From the NCBI GenBank assembly GCA_003342815.1, contig PTEX01000003.1:3660611-3724610 (forward strand): DNA of 64,000 nucleotides, written 5' to 3'. Origin of the DNA: Eudromia elegans (Eukaryota; Chordata; Aves; Tinamiformes; Tinamidae). The position numbers were made by a program, and so were the translations under genes. The notes beneath the pieces are model-generated. The model saw only the letters and a list, made by a program, of their open reading frames with translations, did not search any database and was not told the DNA's origin. Positions 41,001 to 56,000 of the stretch are shown here, in pieces (within the stretch, counting starts at the first letter, position 1; each line of letters opens with the position of its first letter).

Positions 41001-44000
41001 CAAAGCCCCTGGAAGTTAAAGTATCCCAAATGAGAGTTGAAATTTGCCTTTAATTCACAACTACAGCCTTGACAATAAATAATCTAGACAATTCTAGGTC
41101 TTTTGGTCTTATCCTAACCAAGCACATCCATTCTATAAAATCCCAAGTGAGCTAAAATACCATATAACACAACACATGGTTGCAGGGACTGCTGTGAAAA
41201 ATTAAAAAAAGGCACTTTGTAGACAAAAATTCTTCATGAGAAGGCATCTATAATACTGAAAAAGAACACAGATCCAGAAATGGATAAACTCTATGAGGGT
41301 CTAAAAATATAATCTTGTTGCTCTAGGTAAGCTTCCTATTCATAACATATCAGTGATATAATCCACCCCTTTCAGTTCTATTGAGACAGCAGATCAAGCT
41401 TGTTCTTTTGACTGAATATGTGCTCCTTCTGCATTAAGAATATCACATAAAAAATTTGCTGTGACTCTAGGCTCCCGCTCAAGAAGAGCTGTAACACAAA
41501 AGTCTTTCTGGAGTATGTAATATAGGCCTTGCCTACACCAGCTCAGCCAAGCAGCGTGAAATTTTTAAAACCAGCTGTTTGCGTCGCTGCAAAACAAGGT
41601 CAGAATGTCTCAATAACTAAGGAACTTCTTGGTTTTGAGCCACTGCCTTGTTACAATACTCCTCAGATTCCCATAAATCTCTTAAGAAAATATCTATATT
41701 CAGTCTAGTCCACAAAACAGCAAACTCTTCATCCTTCCAGCATGACTAGCTCAGGTTAAATTCAAGTTCATAAAGAAAGATTTCTTTCAACCTTAATTAG
41801 AGAGAAAACTTCCATCTTTCCAGAAAGGAAACCATTCACAGCAGGTTTAACAAATAAAAGCAGACAAACTTTATTATGTCCAAAGAATTACTCACTTTTG
41901 CATGTTTTTTTATCTGGATTAAGTGTAAACCCATCTTGGCATCGACAAAAATAAGAATCATCTGTATTAACACATTCCTGTTCACAGCCATGGTCCTGCA
42001 GAGAACAATAGTCTGGTCCTAAGTAGAAAAAAAAAATAGATAAGAAAAGCAGACCTCTCATTAGCTTCTTACTTGTATTTACCTTTCTAGGCACTATTTT
42101 GACTTCTCACCATATTGTTTCAAATGATGAAAATATGATGTTACTTTTTTACAAATAGCTGCCATAGTAAGTATACTCTGATGTGCTATGCACATTATTT
42201 GAATGAATTCTTGAAGAACATGTGTAAAACCTGAAGTACAGAAATGTGCATCAGAAATATGCCTTGATATTATACAGCTGAATCCTGTAAGTGGTCTCAT
42301 TTATTTCCTAACTAATTACCTCTTTATTTTACTCACAGCAAGTTAGATACGATCTGTAATAAATGCACAAGCATGTTTTTAAGCTTCATTCCCCAGATCA
42401 AACCAGGATTTCACCAGGAGAGTCAATGTTTGAACATGTCTGAGTGTTTTCTATGCAGTTCTCCCATTTAAAATGTTCACAAGAGGAAAGACACACAAAT
42501 TCTGGCAACAACTTCCACTTGCATACATAGTACTTTAGAAAAGAAAAATAACTGCTGCAATCAGTAAGATCAGTACCCCATGAGGTCTAACACTATTAAT
42601 GAAGTCAAGAAATCTGACGTTTACTTAGACACAGTGTCTGGTCATCACTTATATTACATTACTTTTACATCAGTGGAGTTAGCTAGCTTACACTAGTAAA
42701 AGCATAATATTGATCTATAACATTCCTAAAAATAGATAAACAAGTCAGAAATCAAGAATTTTATCTTTTTAAAGACAGCTAGTGACTTTTGAACACTTTA
42801 CCAAAGAATCGTAACTGACAGTCAGAGGCTTCTTTGTAATTCCAGAGGTAGTTTGCTTCCTGAGGCAGACAGTTCTTTTCTATATGCATGGTGGCTTAAT
42901 TCAACTAGCCTTTATGTTTGGTGAAAGCCCTTGGCAATAATGACAGCTATACTTTGAGGACAAATACAGGGGAATGTGATTTTATAAGAAAAACTTGAGA
43001 ATAATATCCCATATGAATTCGACTGTATAGATTTTCTTTTCCAATAAATATATACACAACACAGTGATAGCTTAGTTGGTTCCTAAAAAATAAATTGAAA
43101 ATAAGTTTTGCTTGGAGGGACAGAAGCGATACAGCCACGTGTGTGCACCACAGGGATACCGATTCATAGAATCATTACGGTTGGAAAAGACTTTTAAGAT
43201 CACTGAGTCCCACCAATTCCTTGCACACTGCCAGGGAGTCCACCACCTCCCTGTGCCGCCTGTTCCAATGCTTCACCACTCTTACCATGTAGACATTCTT
43301 CCTAATGTCTAACCTGAACTTCCTCTGGCACAACTTGAAGCCTTTTCCTCTTGTCCTATTGCCTCACTACAACCTCCTTCCAGGTAGTTATAGAGAGTGA
43401 TAAAGTTTCCCCTGAGCCTCCTCTTCTCCAGACTAATCCCAGTTCCCTCAGCTGTTCCTCATAAGCTCTGTGCTCCAGCCCCTTCATCAGCTTCGTTGCC
43501 CTCCTTTGGACACACTCCAGCACTTCAGTCTTGCAGTGTGGGGCTCAAAACTGAACACAGTATTCGAGGTTCAGCCTCACCAGTGCTGAGTACGGAGGTT
43601 GATCACTTCCCTGGTCCTACACTGTTCATGATACAAGCCAGGATGCCACTGGTCTTCCTGGCCACCTGGGCACATTGCTGGCATGTGTTCATCCAGCTGT
43701 CGACCAACATCCCCACATCCTTTTCTGCCACACAGCTCTTCATCCACTCTGCCCCAAGCCTGTAGTGCTGCACGAGGTTGTGACTGAAGTGCAGGACTCA
43801 GCACTTGGCCTTGTTGAACCTCATACAGTTGGGCTCAGCCCACCAATCCAACCTCTCCAAGATCAACTTCCTACTCCCAAGCAGATCAACTCTTCCTCCC
43901 AGCTTGGTGTCTGCAAATTTGCTGAGGATGTATTGAGTCCCCTCATCCAGATCATTGATGAAGATATTAAAGAGGACCAGCCCCAGCTGACGCCTGGGGG

Positions 44001-47000
44001 ACACCGCTCGTGACAGGTCACCGGCTGGATTTGAGTCCATTCACCACCCCTCTCTGGGCCTGGCCATCCAGCCAGCTTTTCACCCAGCGAAGAGCACATC
44101 TGTCTAAGCCATGAGCTGCCAGGTTCTCCAGGAGAAGGCAATGGGAGACTGTGTCAAAGGCCTTACTGAAGTCTAAGTGGGCCACGTCCACAGCCTTCCC
44201 CGCATCCATTTGGTGGGTCACCTCTTCACAGAAAGAGATCAGGTTTGTGAGGCAGCACCTGCCTTTCAGGAACAATGTTTATGCATTTTGGACCCAAATT
44301 AGTGTATCTACACAGTGCTTTGTTGCATCTACCTGCTTGAATCCTTGCTAATCCTTGCCAGTACCCAGCATGCAAGACAGATATATTTTGGGTAACTGAT
44401 CAAGATGACCACAAAAGGTGCCTTTCAGAACCTTGGGGCTATTATGTTGGGAAGACTACAAGCACATTCCACAGAGCTTCATTAACATAGTCCAGGATAC
44501 TGACAGCCTCCACCAGCTGCAACTTATGTGAACCTACACACAACTCAAACAGGAGCCTTTCCAATTCCTTATCCTGATAGAGAACACCTGGGACTGTCCT
44601 CCTCTAAGACAAAGATACAAGCACCATCAGTCCTCTTGAAGGAAGCAGAAGTGGTGACTACAGTCCCCTCAATAGCTAACTTAGGAGCCAGGAATTAACT
44701 CTACGTGCTTGAGTGATCACCTGAAGTTGCTGGTTTCTCCTTTAGAAAGAGTACTCTCCTGGTGTTCGGCAGGGCTCCTCTCATGAGCTCTGCTCCCTGC
44801 ATGTCGTTCAGAGAAGGGTGGGGTGATTTCCAGTGAGGATTTTTGTAAGACAGGAATGACTGTAACGATAGCACTTACATTTTCAAGCTTTTCTTTGCAA
44901 CCATGTAAGTAAGTTGCAGCTTACTTTCTCCCTTGAAAGGAAAGATAAGATGCTGAGATAATCACAAAGGCCTTAGAGCTGGAGTCCAAGGCCTAAGCTT
45001 GCTTGCTAATGCAGTAATCCAGTCTGGCATGCGTGTGAGCCTTGGCTAGTTGGCAGTTGTTCCTGAGAACCAGTATGTATGCCAAATTTGTAAAAACTTT
45101 TGTTACAGGTTTTACATTTACAAACATTTCAAATCCAGCCATTTGAAGCTTCTTCCTTTAAGTTGTTTATGCTGACTGAAAGCCAACATGATTCATAACA
45201 TATGGAAACTCGGATACACTTTTGTTCTGAAGAGTTCTCATTTTAACTCTTAACTCTTGCAAGAATCTTAACTTTTGCAGCATTAAGAGCTACCCAGTTC
45301 ATTTCTTCATGTTTTACTTTATTAGAAACTCTCTGAAGACACCACGTACAAGGAGAAGTGCCTTAATAACTTTTATTTATATTAAAATTCAGAAGATGCA
45401 TCTTAAAAGAGCTGGATTTTGTACAATATTTGCTTATCCCTCCCTGACTACTGCTTTAGAATCAACCCATGTGGCTGTGTCTTGCCACTTTGTTTTTCTC
45501 AAATTGCAACCTGAGGGTATTTTTTCCCTTAATTTTAATAAAATTTAAAGCATTCATAGCAAAATAAAATGAAGTTAACATGGTCACTGTTCAGAGACTC
45601 ATAGACTCTTGTCCTTGCTTCTTGTTTAAACTATGGGACAAATATGCCTGTGCCCAGCCTTGCAATTTGCTAATCCTCACTTGCAGAATGGCTGATTTGA
45701 TTTCCTGGCTTGATCTTGAACCACTCCTGTCACTATGGTCTTTCCCGGTCATCACCGAACTGTTGGCTGAGCCTGGTTACTGTCATAGGATTTGTTTTGC
45801 TCTTCTTCAGGTTCTGTGGGACTGTATGCTTTATTGGAAACATTACTGACCCTGCCTACCTTGTCACTCTTGGCTCCCTGAGCTCCAAATGTGTCCAGAC
45901 TTTGTGCTAGATGTTAAGGAGCCCCTCAGCTGATAAGAAACTGGATATGTAACTGTTAAGAGAGTCTGGGTCAAGTTCAGAGTGGGAAACAACACTAGGA
46001 GCATGGTGATAGTATCTGCTGCAGACCTCCTGACCAAAAGGATGTAGAGCATAAGACTTTCTACAAACAACTAGCAGAAGTTTCACAGCCTCATAGCCTT
46101 TTGTACACACTGAAACTTCAACTATCCCAACACCTGCTGGAAGAACAAGACAACAGACATTGAGGCAAATCAGAAGGATTCTGGACTGCCTTGGTGACAA
46201 TTTCCTAACACAGGTTGTAGAGTTGTCACTCTACATGCTGCTGCTTGCAAGCAGGGAAGAACTGGTAGTGATGTGCTCATAGATGGCAGCCTAGGCTGCT
46301 GTGACCATGAAATGACAGAGTTCAAAATATAGGCTCATGGAGAGCATTCTCTTAGAATCCATTTTCAAATATGTGAAGGGAAAGAAGATAAACAATCATG
46401 GATTCACAGAATCACAGGATCTTTAAGGTTGGAAGGGACCTCTAGAGATCATCTAGTCCAATCCCCCTGCTCCAGCAGAGACACCCAAAGCACAGGGTGG
46501 CATCCAGGTGGGTTTGAAGATCTCCAGAGCAGGAGACTCCACAGCCTCTCTGGGCAGCCTGTGCCAGGGCTCCGTCATCCTCACAGCAAAGAAGTTCTTC
46601 CTCACATGGACATGGAACTGCCTGGGTTTCAGTTTGTACCCTTTACCCCTTCTCCTGTCGCTAGCCACCTCTAAGAAGAGTTTGGGCCCATCTTTACATT
46701 CTCCCCTAGGTATTTGTACATATTGATCAGATTCCCTCTCAGTCTTCTCTTTTCCAGACTAAACAGTCCCAGCTCCCTTAGTCTTTCCTCATATGATAGA
46801 TGCTCCAGTCCCTTAATCATCTTTTTTGCTCTGTGCTGGGCCCTCTCTACAAGTTGCAAGTCAGGAACTTCTAGAGGACTTACCACGGACAAATCATGCT
46901 TTACCAACCTGATCACCTTCAAAGATGTGGCCTGGCTCTCTGGACCAGTGAAGAAGAGGGGTATATAATACAGTCTGACATTAATACAGGTCTCCACACT

Positions 47001-50000
47001 ACATTCTCCCTGGGAAATATGGGCTGGAATAATTAACTGTTAGGTGACATGAATATTTACTGGCCCAGCAGCCAAAATGGGTAGCAAAAAATGGCTTGAT
47101 GTCTGGCTGGTTGCTGCTAAGGAACAAGAGTACCACAGGGATAATATTGGGCCTCATATTGGTAAACACCTCCATCAGTGACACATGATGACATGAAGCA
47201 AATCTGCGGGTGATGCTAAATTAGATACAGTGCCTGAAAGCAAATATCACACCTCTGTAACAACTCGGTAGATAAACTTTAGTATTGGACCAACAACAAC
47301 CTGCTGCTCAAAGTTCAGCAACAAGAACAGCAAGATTTGCACCTGGAATGGAAATCCTCATGATTTGTACAGACTAGGAAGCAACTGGCTGTCAAGGTGC
47401 AGCGAGGGCTGGAGGGTCCCTGAAGGATGGAGAGCCAGGAGCCAAAGGGGATCTCTGCGGCAGTGGAGAGAGATCCAGCCCAAAGCATTAGGTGCCTCCA
47501 CAGGACCAAGGCCAGGCTAAGGCAGGGTCATGGTGGGGCTGCAGACAAACACCGTGAGCATTTTGAGGCATGGACTGACAGCTCTGGGCTGGAGTGAAAT
47601 GGGGTCCTGAGCCTACACAAGGGTGGGGAGGTGCCATGGAGGAGGGCAGACAAGGAAGGCCTCCAGGTGATCACCTCCAAGGTGATCTCCAGGCCCTGAC
47701 ACTGTTCCTAAGGAAGAGCTCTGCAGGATAGGACTTTGAGGTTTATAGTTGGTTGGCCCCAGCAAGTGCTTTTCCTACAAATTACGCTAGCATGCTACTG
47801 TGATGCATAGCATGCAGATTGAGAGAAGTTACTATCCCCCTCTAACCAGCAGTGCTGAGGCTGCACTCGATATATTCCGTCCAGCACCCACCCCCACTCT
47901 GAGTTCAAGAGGGTCCAACAGGGATTTTCTGGACTTATTGACTGGGCTTATTTAGTCTGGTGAAGAACACAGCTAATAGCAGCCTACAGTTACTGGTTGT
48001 CCTTCCTGTAGAGCCAGATGATACAATGAGGGGTAATGGTCATGACCTGTGGCCTGTGGTAATTCAGGCTGGACATTAGAAAAAAGTTATTCGCTAGGAG
48101 GGTAGTGCAGCACTGGAAGTGGCTTCCCAGAGATGTTTTGAAATTCCCATCTGTGGAGCTTTTCAAGACTCTGTGAGACAAACCCACAGTTGACCTAGTT
48201 TAGGGTTTGTGGCAGTCACTCTTTGAAGGGGAGGATGAAGGAGATGGCCTCCAGAGGTACCTTCCGACCAATACTTATACGTGGTTATTCCTCTGATATA
48301 AGAGCAGCAACACATGGTCAGACTTCAGGTCTATGTAGATCAAGATCCTGTCTCCAGCAGTACATACCCAAGGCAAATATGTTTTTTCAGGACAAACTGG
48401 AAATATTACTTTCCCAGAACATTCTCTCCACTTCCAGCAGTCTGTAGTTCATCAATTTAAAGAGGTTAAAGTGATTCATAGGATTAGACCACAAGCTAAA
48501 GCCAATTTAATATAAATATTTATAAAAATATACACATAAAATGTTTATATAGTTTTAATTCAAACTGAGAGAGAAAATACTACTTAAAATCTTCTTACTT
48601 AAGCTGAGGGAATCAATAAGAATTTTTGCTTGAGTATTGGAAAGCACCTACACTATACTAAGATTATTTCATACTACCTAAACGTGGAAATATAGGTGGA
48701 AGTATAAGAAAATTAAGGTAGCCTTTAACTGAGATATGCTGACTATTGGACTAGTGCACATAAGCAGCAGGAACTGGTATCAGCTGTACTATGGTGAAAA
48801 GGTAAATCCAGTTCTCCTAACTTCAACTATACATAAATAAGGCATCTAGTGTGGCAAGCCATATCCATACTTTCTACAGCGTCAGGAAAATGTAGGTACT
48901 TTCAGAAATATGTGACCGACAAAGGTGCAAGCAATCACCTTTTAGTTCCTCATCCAGTCTGGGTCAGATTCTTTCTTTAACACAGTTAAAATTAAGTGAA
49001 CCATATCAAGCACAAAGTATTATATGGTCGATAGTAACATAACTAGTAACATAGTCTCCCATCATAAAGATTCAAGTGCCCATAAGACTGTAAAACCTTT
49101 AGGAATGCAGTGTTGTATTGACGCATTTTTGAGAAATAATGTTTGTTCACATCATTAATTTATATAGACTAAATTCATTGTTAGCATCAGCAGTCTCCCT
49201 CTTCCAAAGTACATAAACTACTCACAGACACACACACATACAAACACACAATTGGTCTGTTTTGTGGTGTTTTATCAAGGTTCATATTTATAAAGAAAGG
49301 TAGCTTGGAGCATACATTCAGATTTTCCCTTCCACATTTCTTGAAAGTAAGTTACAATTTTAACAACGTGGGGTTTTTAGCATGATAATAAGGTAATAAG
49401 CATGGTAATAGGTAATAAGATGAGGAGAAATTGATTTGTAGAGATGGATCTATTGTTGTTATCGTTGTTTACTTAGCTAGGGAGATGATATTCTGAATGT
49501 AAAAGCTGGATCATTGAAAAGACTGCAGGATAGAGGTTTTTGCTCTTAATGTCTGGAAAGGATACTGGTCTGATGTCAAGAACTTCCTGTCCATAAAAGG
49601 GATCCTTGTCCTTTCCTCGAAATCCCCCCAAAATCCTCAAAAAACATTCACTGATTTTATGTCCTTTGGCTTTAAGGGAACTCTAACAATTTTTTTTATA
49701 TTTAACATATTACCCAGTGTTTTCAGAAAAAGAAGGAAAAGAACTCTTGAGAACTGGAAAGCAGAAGGAGAACAAACTTTTCAGATTTAAACCTTATCAT
49801 AACTTACTTCTGCAGGTTCTTTTGTCTGGATTTAAAATGAACCCTGGATGGCATGTACAGTAGTAGGAGTCCTCAGTGTTAACACATTCATGTTGGCAAC
49901 CTTGGTTATCCAATGCACAGTAGTCTACCACTGAAAAGAAAACATGAGTAATAGGTACAATTAGAAAACAAAATCAGAACTATTTTATATAGAGATCATG

Positions 50001-53000
50001 GTACTAGCTACAAATACTAGCTATAAAACAGGGAAATGCAGAGATAATTTCAGATGACAGAGATTGTTTGAGTTCCAGGCTACTTCTACCATCTACATTC
50101 TACTTTTGCTGTCCAGCATCAGGCAGGTTCCAGCTTTTGATAAACCTCCTCAGCAGATTTTCTCAGATCTGGAAACCATGCCTCAGTCAGTAGCTCTGTC
50201 CAGATGTACACACTGTGGACCAGGGTGAGCAAAATCTGCCTTATTTAATTCTATCTTCTGTCCCCAAATTGTTGAGGTTGGTTGCACCTGATCGTTCTAC
50301 AGTTTCCTCCCATCAAGGGGCGTATTAGGCATCATGAGCTGCTCCAGTAGCCTGAACACACAGAGGCCGTGGCAATATCTTCTACACTGAGGGCTCTCAC
50401 AGGACACTCCACCTTGCATCAGATTGATCCTGTACAACATAACTGCAGCTATGTAGCCTGAGAGCAGTCTAGCACTGCTATTTTACTTGTATGAGAGAAA
50501 CGGCACATTATAATTAACCCAGTTGCTTCTAATATAAGCCTGCATTTGCAATATTGTTTGCTAAAGAGTAAAAAAGTAATATTTTAGAGTTCATCAGACA
50601 AAAAAGGAGTAGTTATTATTATTATTACTATTATTATTATCATCATCATTATTTAATAATGATAATATTATCAATGATAACCTGCAGCCTAAGCAGTTCC
50701 TTCACAAAGGAAGTCGTAGGAGAAATTAAAGGCAAATAACAAAATGGGTGTCTTGTCCACAAAAAAAACCCTGCCTGGCTCATACTGTGAAAACTTGCCT
50801 GATCCTTTCTGCAGAAGACAGTAATGTGCTCAGCCCTCTTTGCCATTTGCATAATTGAGTAATCTGAGTAATTACTTTATAATAATTACTGAGTAATTAC
50901 TTCATACTGCTGACTACTTCTAGTACTCAAAGTGCTTTTAAGGATCAATAGTTTGTTTTTAATAAAATCAGTTCTTTCTTGCACGAATAAAGACAGATGC
51001 TCTAAGTCAAGGCCATCCAGTCAGGAAAGCAGATAATTCATTTAGTTACTGTGAATGAATTTCTTTTTACCCATCAGAATACTGGGGTCAAATCAAGTCA
51101 AACGGGACTGCTCAGGATGTGCCACATGAGCATTTTTCTGGCAAGTGCCTCCAGTTTACAGACTGAACAGTTTCATATACAAAAATGTCAAGGATAAACA
51201 TTTTGAGGGTATAATTTATCAAACATATTATATATAATATGTCATACAATTAATTAGATTTCCTCTTAAATTGACTCTAACCACATGCATATTTTCAAGT
51301 GGTTTAAAAGATGCTTTAGCAAGTAGACAAAGAATTTACCATCTCTTCTACCTAGGACTGGGAAAGAGCCTGTATGTATCTCTCCTTAAACTCTCTTCTT
51401 TGTCTGCTATTAAACATGCCTCACAATAACTGAAACAGAACAACTAGTGACAATAAACTTGAAAAATAACAGAACAGATTTTGGATTTTTCTTTTTCGGT
51501 CAATGCCTGAGCAGCTATCACCTTGAACACTTTCAGATTGCAATCTCTTTCAACAAGGGGCTGTGCCTTCTTATGTTTATGCATCTGCTAATGTGCTGTG
51601 AACACAAATGAGGGAATAAACAATCCATATTTTTACAGGCTTGCTTTACTCCATGTATATTCAATCTTGAGAGCTCTTACAGTGGTAGGTCTTCTGGCCT
51701 CCAATAGTAATGAGCTATCAATACAAACAAAATCTTTTTACTGACATTCTTAAAAAGTGAGAACATGGTCTTGACTGTTGCTTTTGGAGATTTTTTCCAA
51801 TATCTTTTATACACAAATTGCCCTAATTCCATGCAGTCTTAGCCTTGCAGATTTGCACTTATAATCCACCTACAAATTCACTTCAATTCATCATCCAATT
51901 TCATCTTGATGGCTTAGAAGAGAAACTTGGCAATGCATTTCAGTCATCAAGTAAATTACTTGTCCATGAAATTAAATTATCCTAGGAAGACTGAGAAGAA
52001 TTAAAAATCTATACTTGTTATATTGAAGCATTGAAATTCTTTACTGTGTATATAGAGAATAAATAGTTTGTATAAGACCAAAACACAGTAATATTTTCCT
52101 CATTTTTGTTAACTATTTTACTGTTGTCATATTTCTGGACTGAGTTGTGAGATACGCAATAGAATGCTAACACTTTTTAATGTTAGTCTATGCTTATTTC
52201 AATTAAAACAAAGTTTCCAAATGATGAATTAGTGATATTTTTAGCAAGAAAGGAATTAGTTCAGTTGTCCACCCTGTTTTCCTCATTTGGAATTAGTTGT
52301 TAGGTGATGAGAGACATCTTTTATTTCCAGTTTCCAGTTCTATATTCGGGGCTATTATGTCTCCCTCTCTGATCCATGGACAGCAGGGATTGCTGACCAT
52401 TTTTTCATTTTACTCCTTCAGTGTTTATATAGTTTTTTGGGCTTTAGAAGAATGAAGTAAGCTAAGCATGAGAGAAAGCCTAGGAAGCAAAGAGAGCACA
52501 ATAATGAAAGGCATAAGGAGAATTAAGAAAAAAGAAGTGAGGGAGGAGTAGAGGAGACTTATGGCATGGCAGACTCTGGAAGTAGTGTGAGAACCCAGAA
52601 ACCATCTGAAAAGGCAGCAGTGCAAGGAGTGCAGGCAGATGCCAGCAGCCCAACCAGTGCCAGGAGAAGAGAGTCCAAGCCGAGCCAACTCTTCATCTGC
52701 AACTCAGAGAAAGTCTAGTACCAGTGCCAGGAAAGAGAGGACAGTGTGTCCAGGAGCACCAAGAAGGTGGGGAGAGTGGGACGAGGACAGGGAATTTGAT
52801 GTGTCCGGCAGGACCAACAGCACATAGTAGAGAAATGGTGGCACCTGAAGGCATTATCTGAGAGTTCTGTTCACGGGAAGAAGGGCAGTCAGCATGAAAA
52901 GCCCCCAGAACATCCTCATAGGAAAGCTCCGGAAGTGTGGATTGGACAAGTGGACAGTGAGGTGGATCGAGAACTGGCTGGATGGCAGAGCTCAAAGAGG

Positions 53001-56000
53001 GTGATAAACAGGGCTGAGTCTAGTTGGAGGCCTGTGGCCAGGGGTGTCCCCCGGGGACAGTGGTGGGCCCAGTGCTGTTCAACTTGTTCATCGACGACTT
53101 AGACGAGGGCACAGAGTGCACCCTGAGCAGGTTCGCTGATGACACCACACTGGGTGGAGTGGCTGACACTCCAGAGGGCTGCGCTGCCATCAAGAGAGAC
53201 CTGGACAGGATGGAGAGTTGGGCAGAGAGGAACCTCATGAGGTTTAACAAGGACAAGTGCAGGGTCCTGCACTTGGACAGGAATAACCCCAGGCAACAGT
53301 ACAGATTAGGGCTGACCTGCTGGAAAGCAGCTCCAAGGAGAGGGATTTGGGAATCATGGTTGACAACAAGTTCCCCATGAGGCAGCAATGTGCCCTCCTG
53401 GCCAAGAAGGCCAATGGGATCCTGACCTGCATGAGGAGAAGCGTTGCCAGCAGGCTGAGGGAGGGGATCCTGCCCCTCTACTCAGCTCTAGTGAGGCCGC
53501 ACCTGGAATACTGCGGGCAGGTCTGGGCTCCCCAGTACAAGAGGGACATGGAGCTTCTGGAGAGGGTCCAACGTAAGGCAACAAAGATGATTGACTGCAG
53601 CATCTATCATATGAGGAAAGACTAAGGGAGCTGGGCCTGTTTAGTCTGGAAAAGAGAAGACTGAGAGGGAATCTGATCAATATGTACAAATACCTAGGGG
53701 AGAATGTAGGGAAGAGGGGGCCAAACACTTCTCAGTGGTGGCCAGCGACAGGAGAAGGGGTAAAGGGTGCAAGTTGAAACCCAGGCAATTCTACGTCCAT
53801 GTGAGGAAGAACTTCTTTCCTGTGAGGATGACGGAGCCCTGCCACAGGCTGCCCAGAGAGGCTGTGGAGTCTCCTTCTCTGGAGATCTCCAAACCCACCT
53901 GGATTGGCATTGGCACCCTGTGCCCCGTGCTCTGGGTGTCCCTGCTGGAGCAGGGGGTTGGACTAGATGATCTCTAGATGGCTCTTCCAGCATCAACCAT
54001 TCTGGGATTCTGTGAGGAGGAGAACCTGACAAACCTGCCTCAGAAATGGAGCTTTGCACTTTCTCATTTCCTTTTCTGGCATTAAATTTGTAGATGTTAA
54101 AATCTCTCAAAAAGAAACCATTGGCTCTTTGAGATTTGCAAAGTATGTACGTCCTACTGAAATTCTTCATTATCTAGATGAAGAGGACAGAATAACCTTA
54201 ATGAAGTCAACTGCTTTTTGCAAAATTATTATTATATTCTAATGTCTCTGGTATTTGTGTGAATCAAGAAGACCTTTCCTCTTATCCTGCTTGTTTGATA
54301 AGAAGTCATTCATAGAAATAAATCATTCGCTAGCTTAAAAGTAACAAAAAGCAATAGTTATTGCTACTGTTTTGTTATTTAAATATTTTCCAGTGTTTCA
54401 TTATTTATTGGGTATGACATTTGCGTGAAGCTGGACGATTTCATGGTAGCACATTCTTTGAAAAGTCTCAAGTTGTTCAATATTGAGAAGTCAAATTCTT
54501 CAGACTGACAACAAATGGAACTTGCAGGCAAATTAACATCAAAGCTGAAAATTAGCCAGACAATCTTTTCCCATCACAGAAGTGTAGAGAGGCTCAATTC
54601 TACATGTGTGAAACATAACTAATGTATATTCAACCACTCGTGTGCATCATTTGAAATGAAGAAGTTAAATAGTCAAATAAATGGTGCTAATACAATTGAA
54701 AAGTGCTAGTTTGTTTTCAAATTGCAACTAATATTGCCTGTTAGTGCAAGGAAATTAAACCATGAGTTCATTATTTTTCTTAAATTAAATTGAAATTAAT
54801 AATAATTAAGTGGAGATGAAAGGCAGCTAAAAAATGCAATATATCATAGTGAACGCATACATGAGCTGGTTTAAAAATAATTCATAATGGCTGAGAATTT
54901 GAAAGCAGTGAGAAGGTAGAGCAGAATGGGGAAAAATGTAAGTAACTAAGAATATTAAAGTATTTTTTAAATAGTTATTAAAAATTAAAGATGTATTATA
55001 CCTCCAAATAATACCCTGCAGACTTTGCAAATAAATGATTAATAGACAAAAAAAGGTACCACTGAAATAAATTTAGTTATTGTCATAGAAGTATTTTAAA
55101 GTTTTTTTTATTTAAAACCTAAAATTTTAAGATGTTTATTTAAAAAATCTATGAAAGGTTTCACCAACATTTATTTGCATTGCTACTGCAAGAGAAGGTT
55201 GTACAGGCAGTAACCAATGAAGACTTGTGATATAAAGAGTATAGAGTATAAAGAGTATACCTCGCTAGTATAGAGCGAGGTATAACCCTTGCCTGGGCAA
55301 GTTAGAATCTAACTTAAGGTGAGATGCTTCCAGAGAATGCACAAAATAATAGAGGTAGTGGGGACGAGCAGATGCATGGAGATAATAGATAATTATATAA
55401 TCTAGTTATTGTAGTTACCAAATGACCTTAAGAAATGGAAAACAATCATTCAACAAACACCACAATCACTCGACAGATGGTACTGATGGAACTAGTGTAA
55501 GAATACTATACTACATCAAATTTTAATGTGCATATTTAAATGTATTTGAAAAATATATTGTGAAGTGTAGAAAATATCTTTGTTTAACTGTAATTTTAAT
55601 TTCAATTAAACAAGGATTGTTTAATTTAAAAGAGAAAATAGTAATAACCACTGATGGCAAACAAGTATGAGTATTTCAAATCCAAATTTATGGTAGAAAA
55701 CAATTATGGATGAAAAAAATGGCAACAGAAAGTATGGATTTTCTGTCTCATCAAAGGAAATAAATATATGATTTATCTGAACACCAGTAAAGGTCACTGG
55801 GATGAGTTGATTTTACTGGATGAACATCTTGAAGTATCAGAGGCAGAAATTTGGGAAAGGGCATCTAATAGGTCTTCTCACCTTAAAAGCTTTGAAACAG
55901 CCATCATTAGCTGCAGTTTCAAAACAATTGAACCTCAGAAAGCAGGTTATTAAAATGGTACATTAGGGCCAGGCTGAGCATTTGGTACCAAGCGTCAAGG

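Noticed and set aside
43397-43765. 122-codon + strand frame
   Set aside because: It is the antisense of a reversed CR1 copy.
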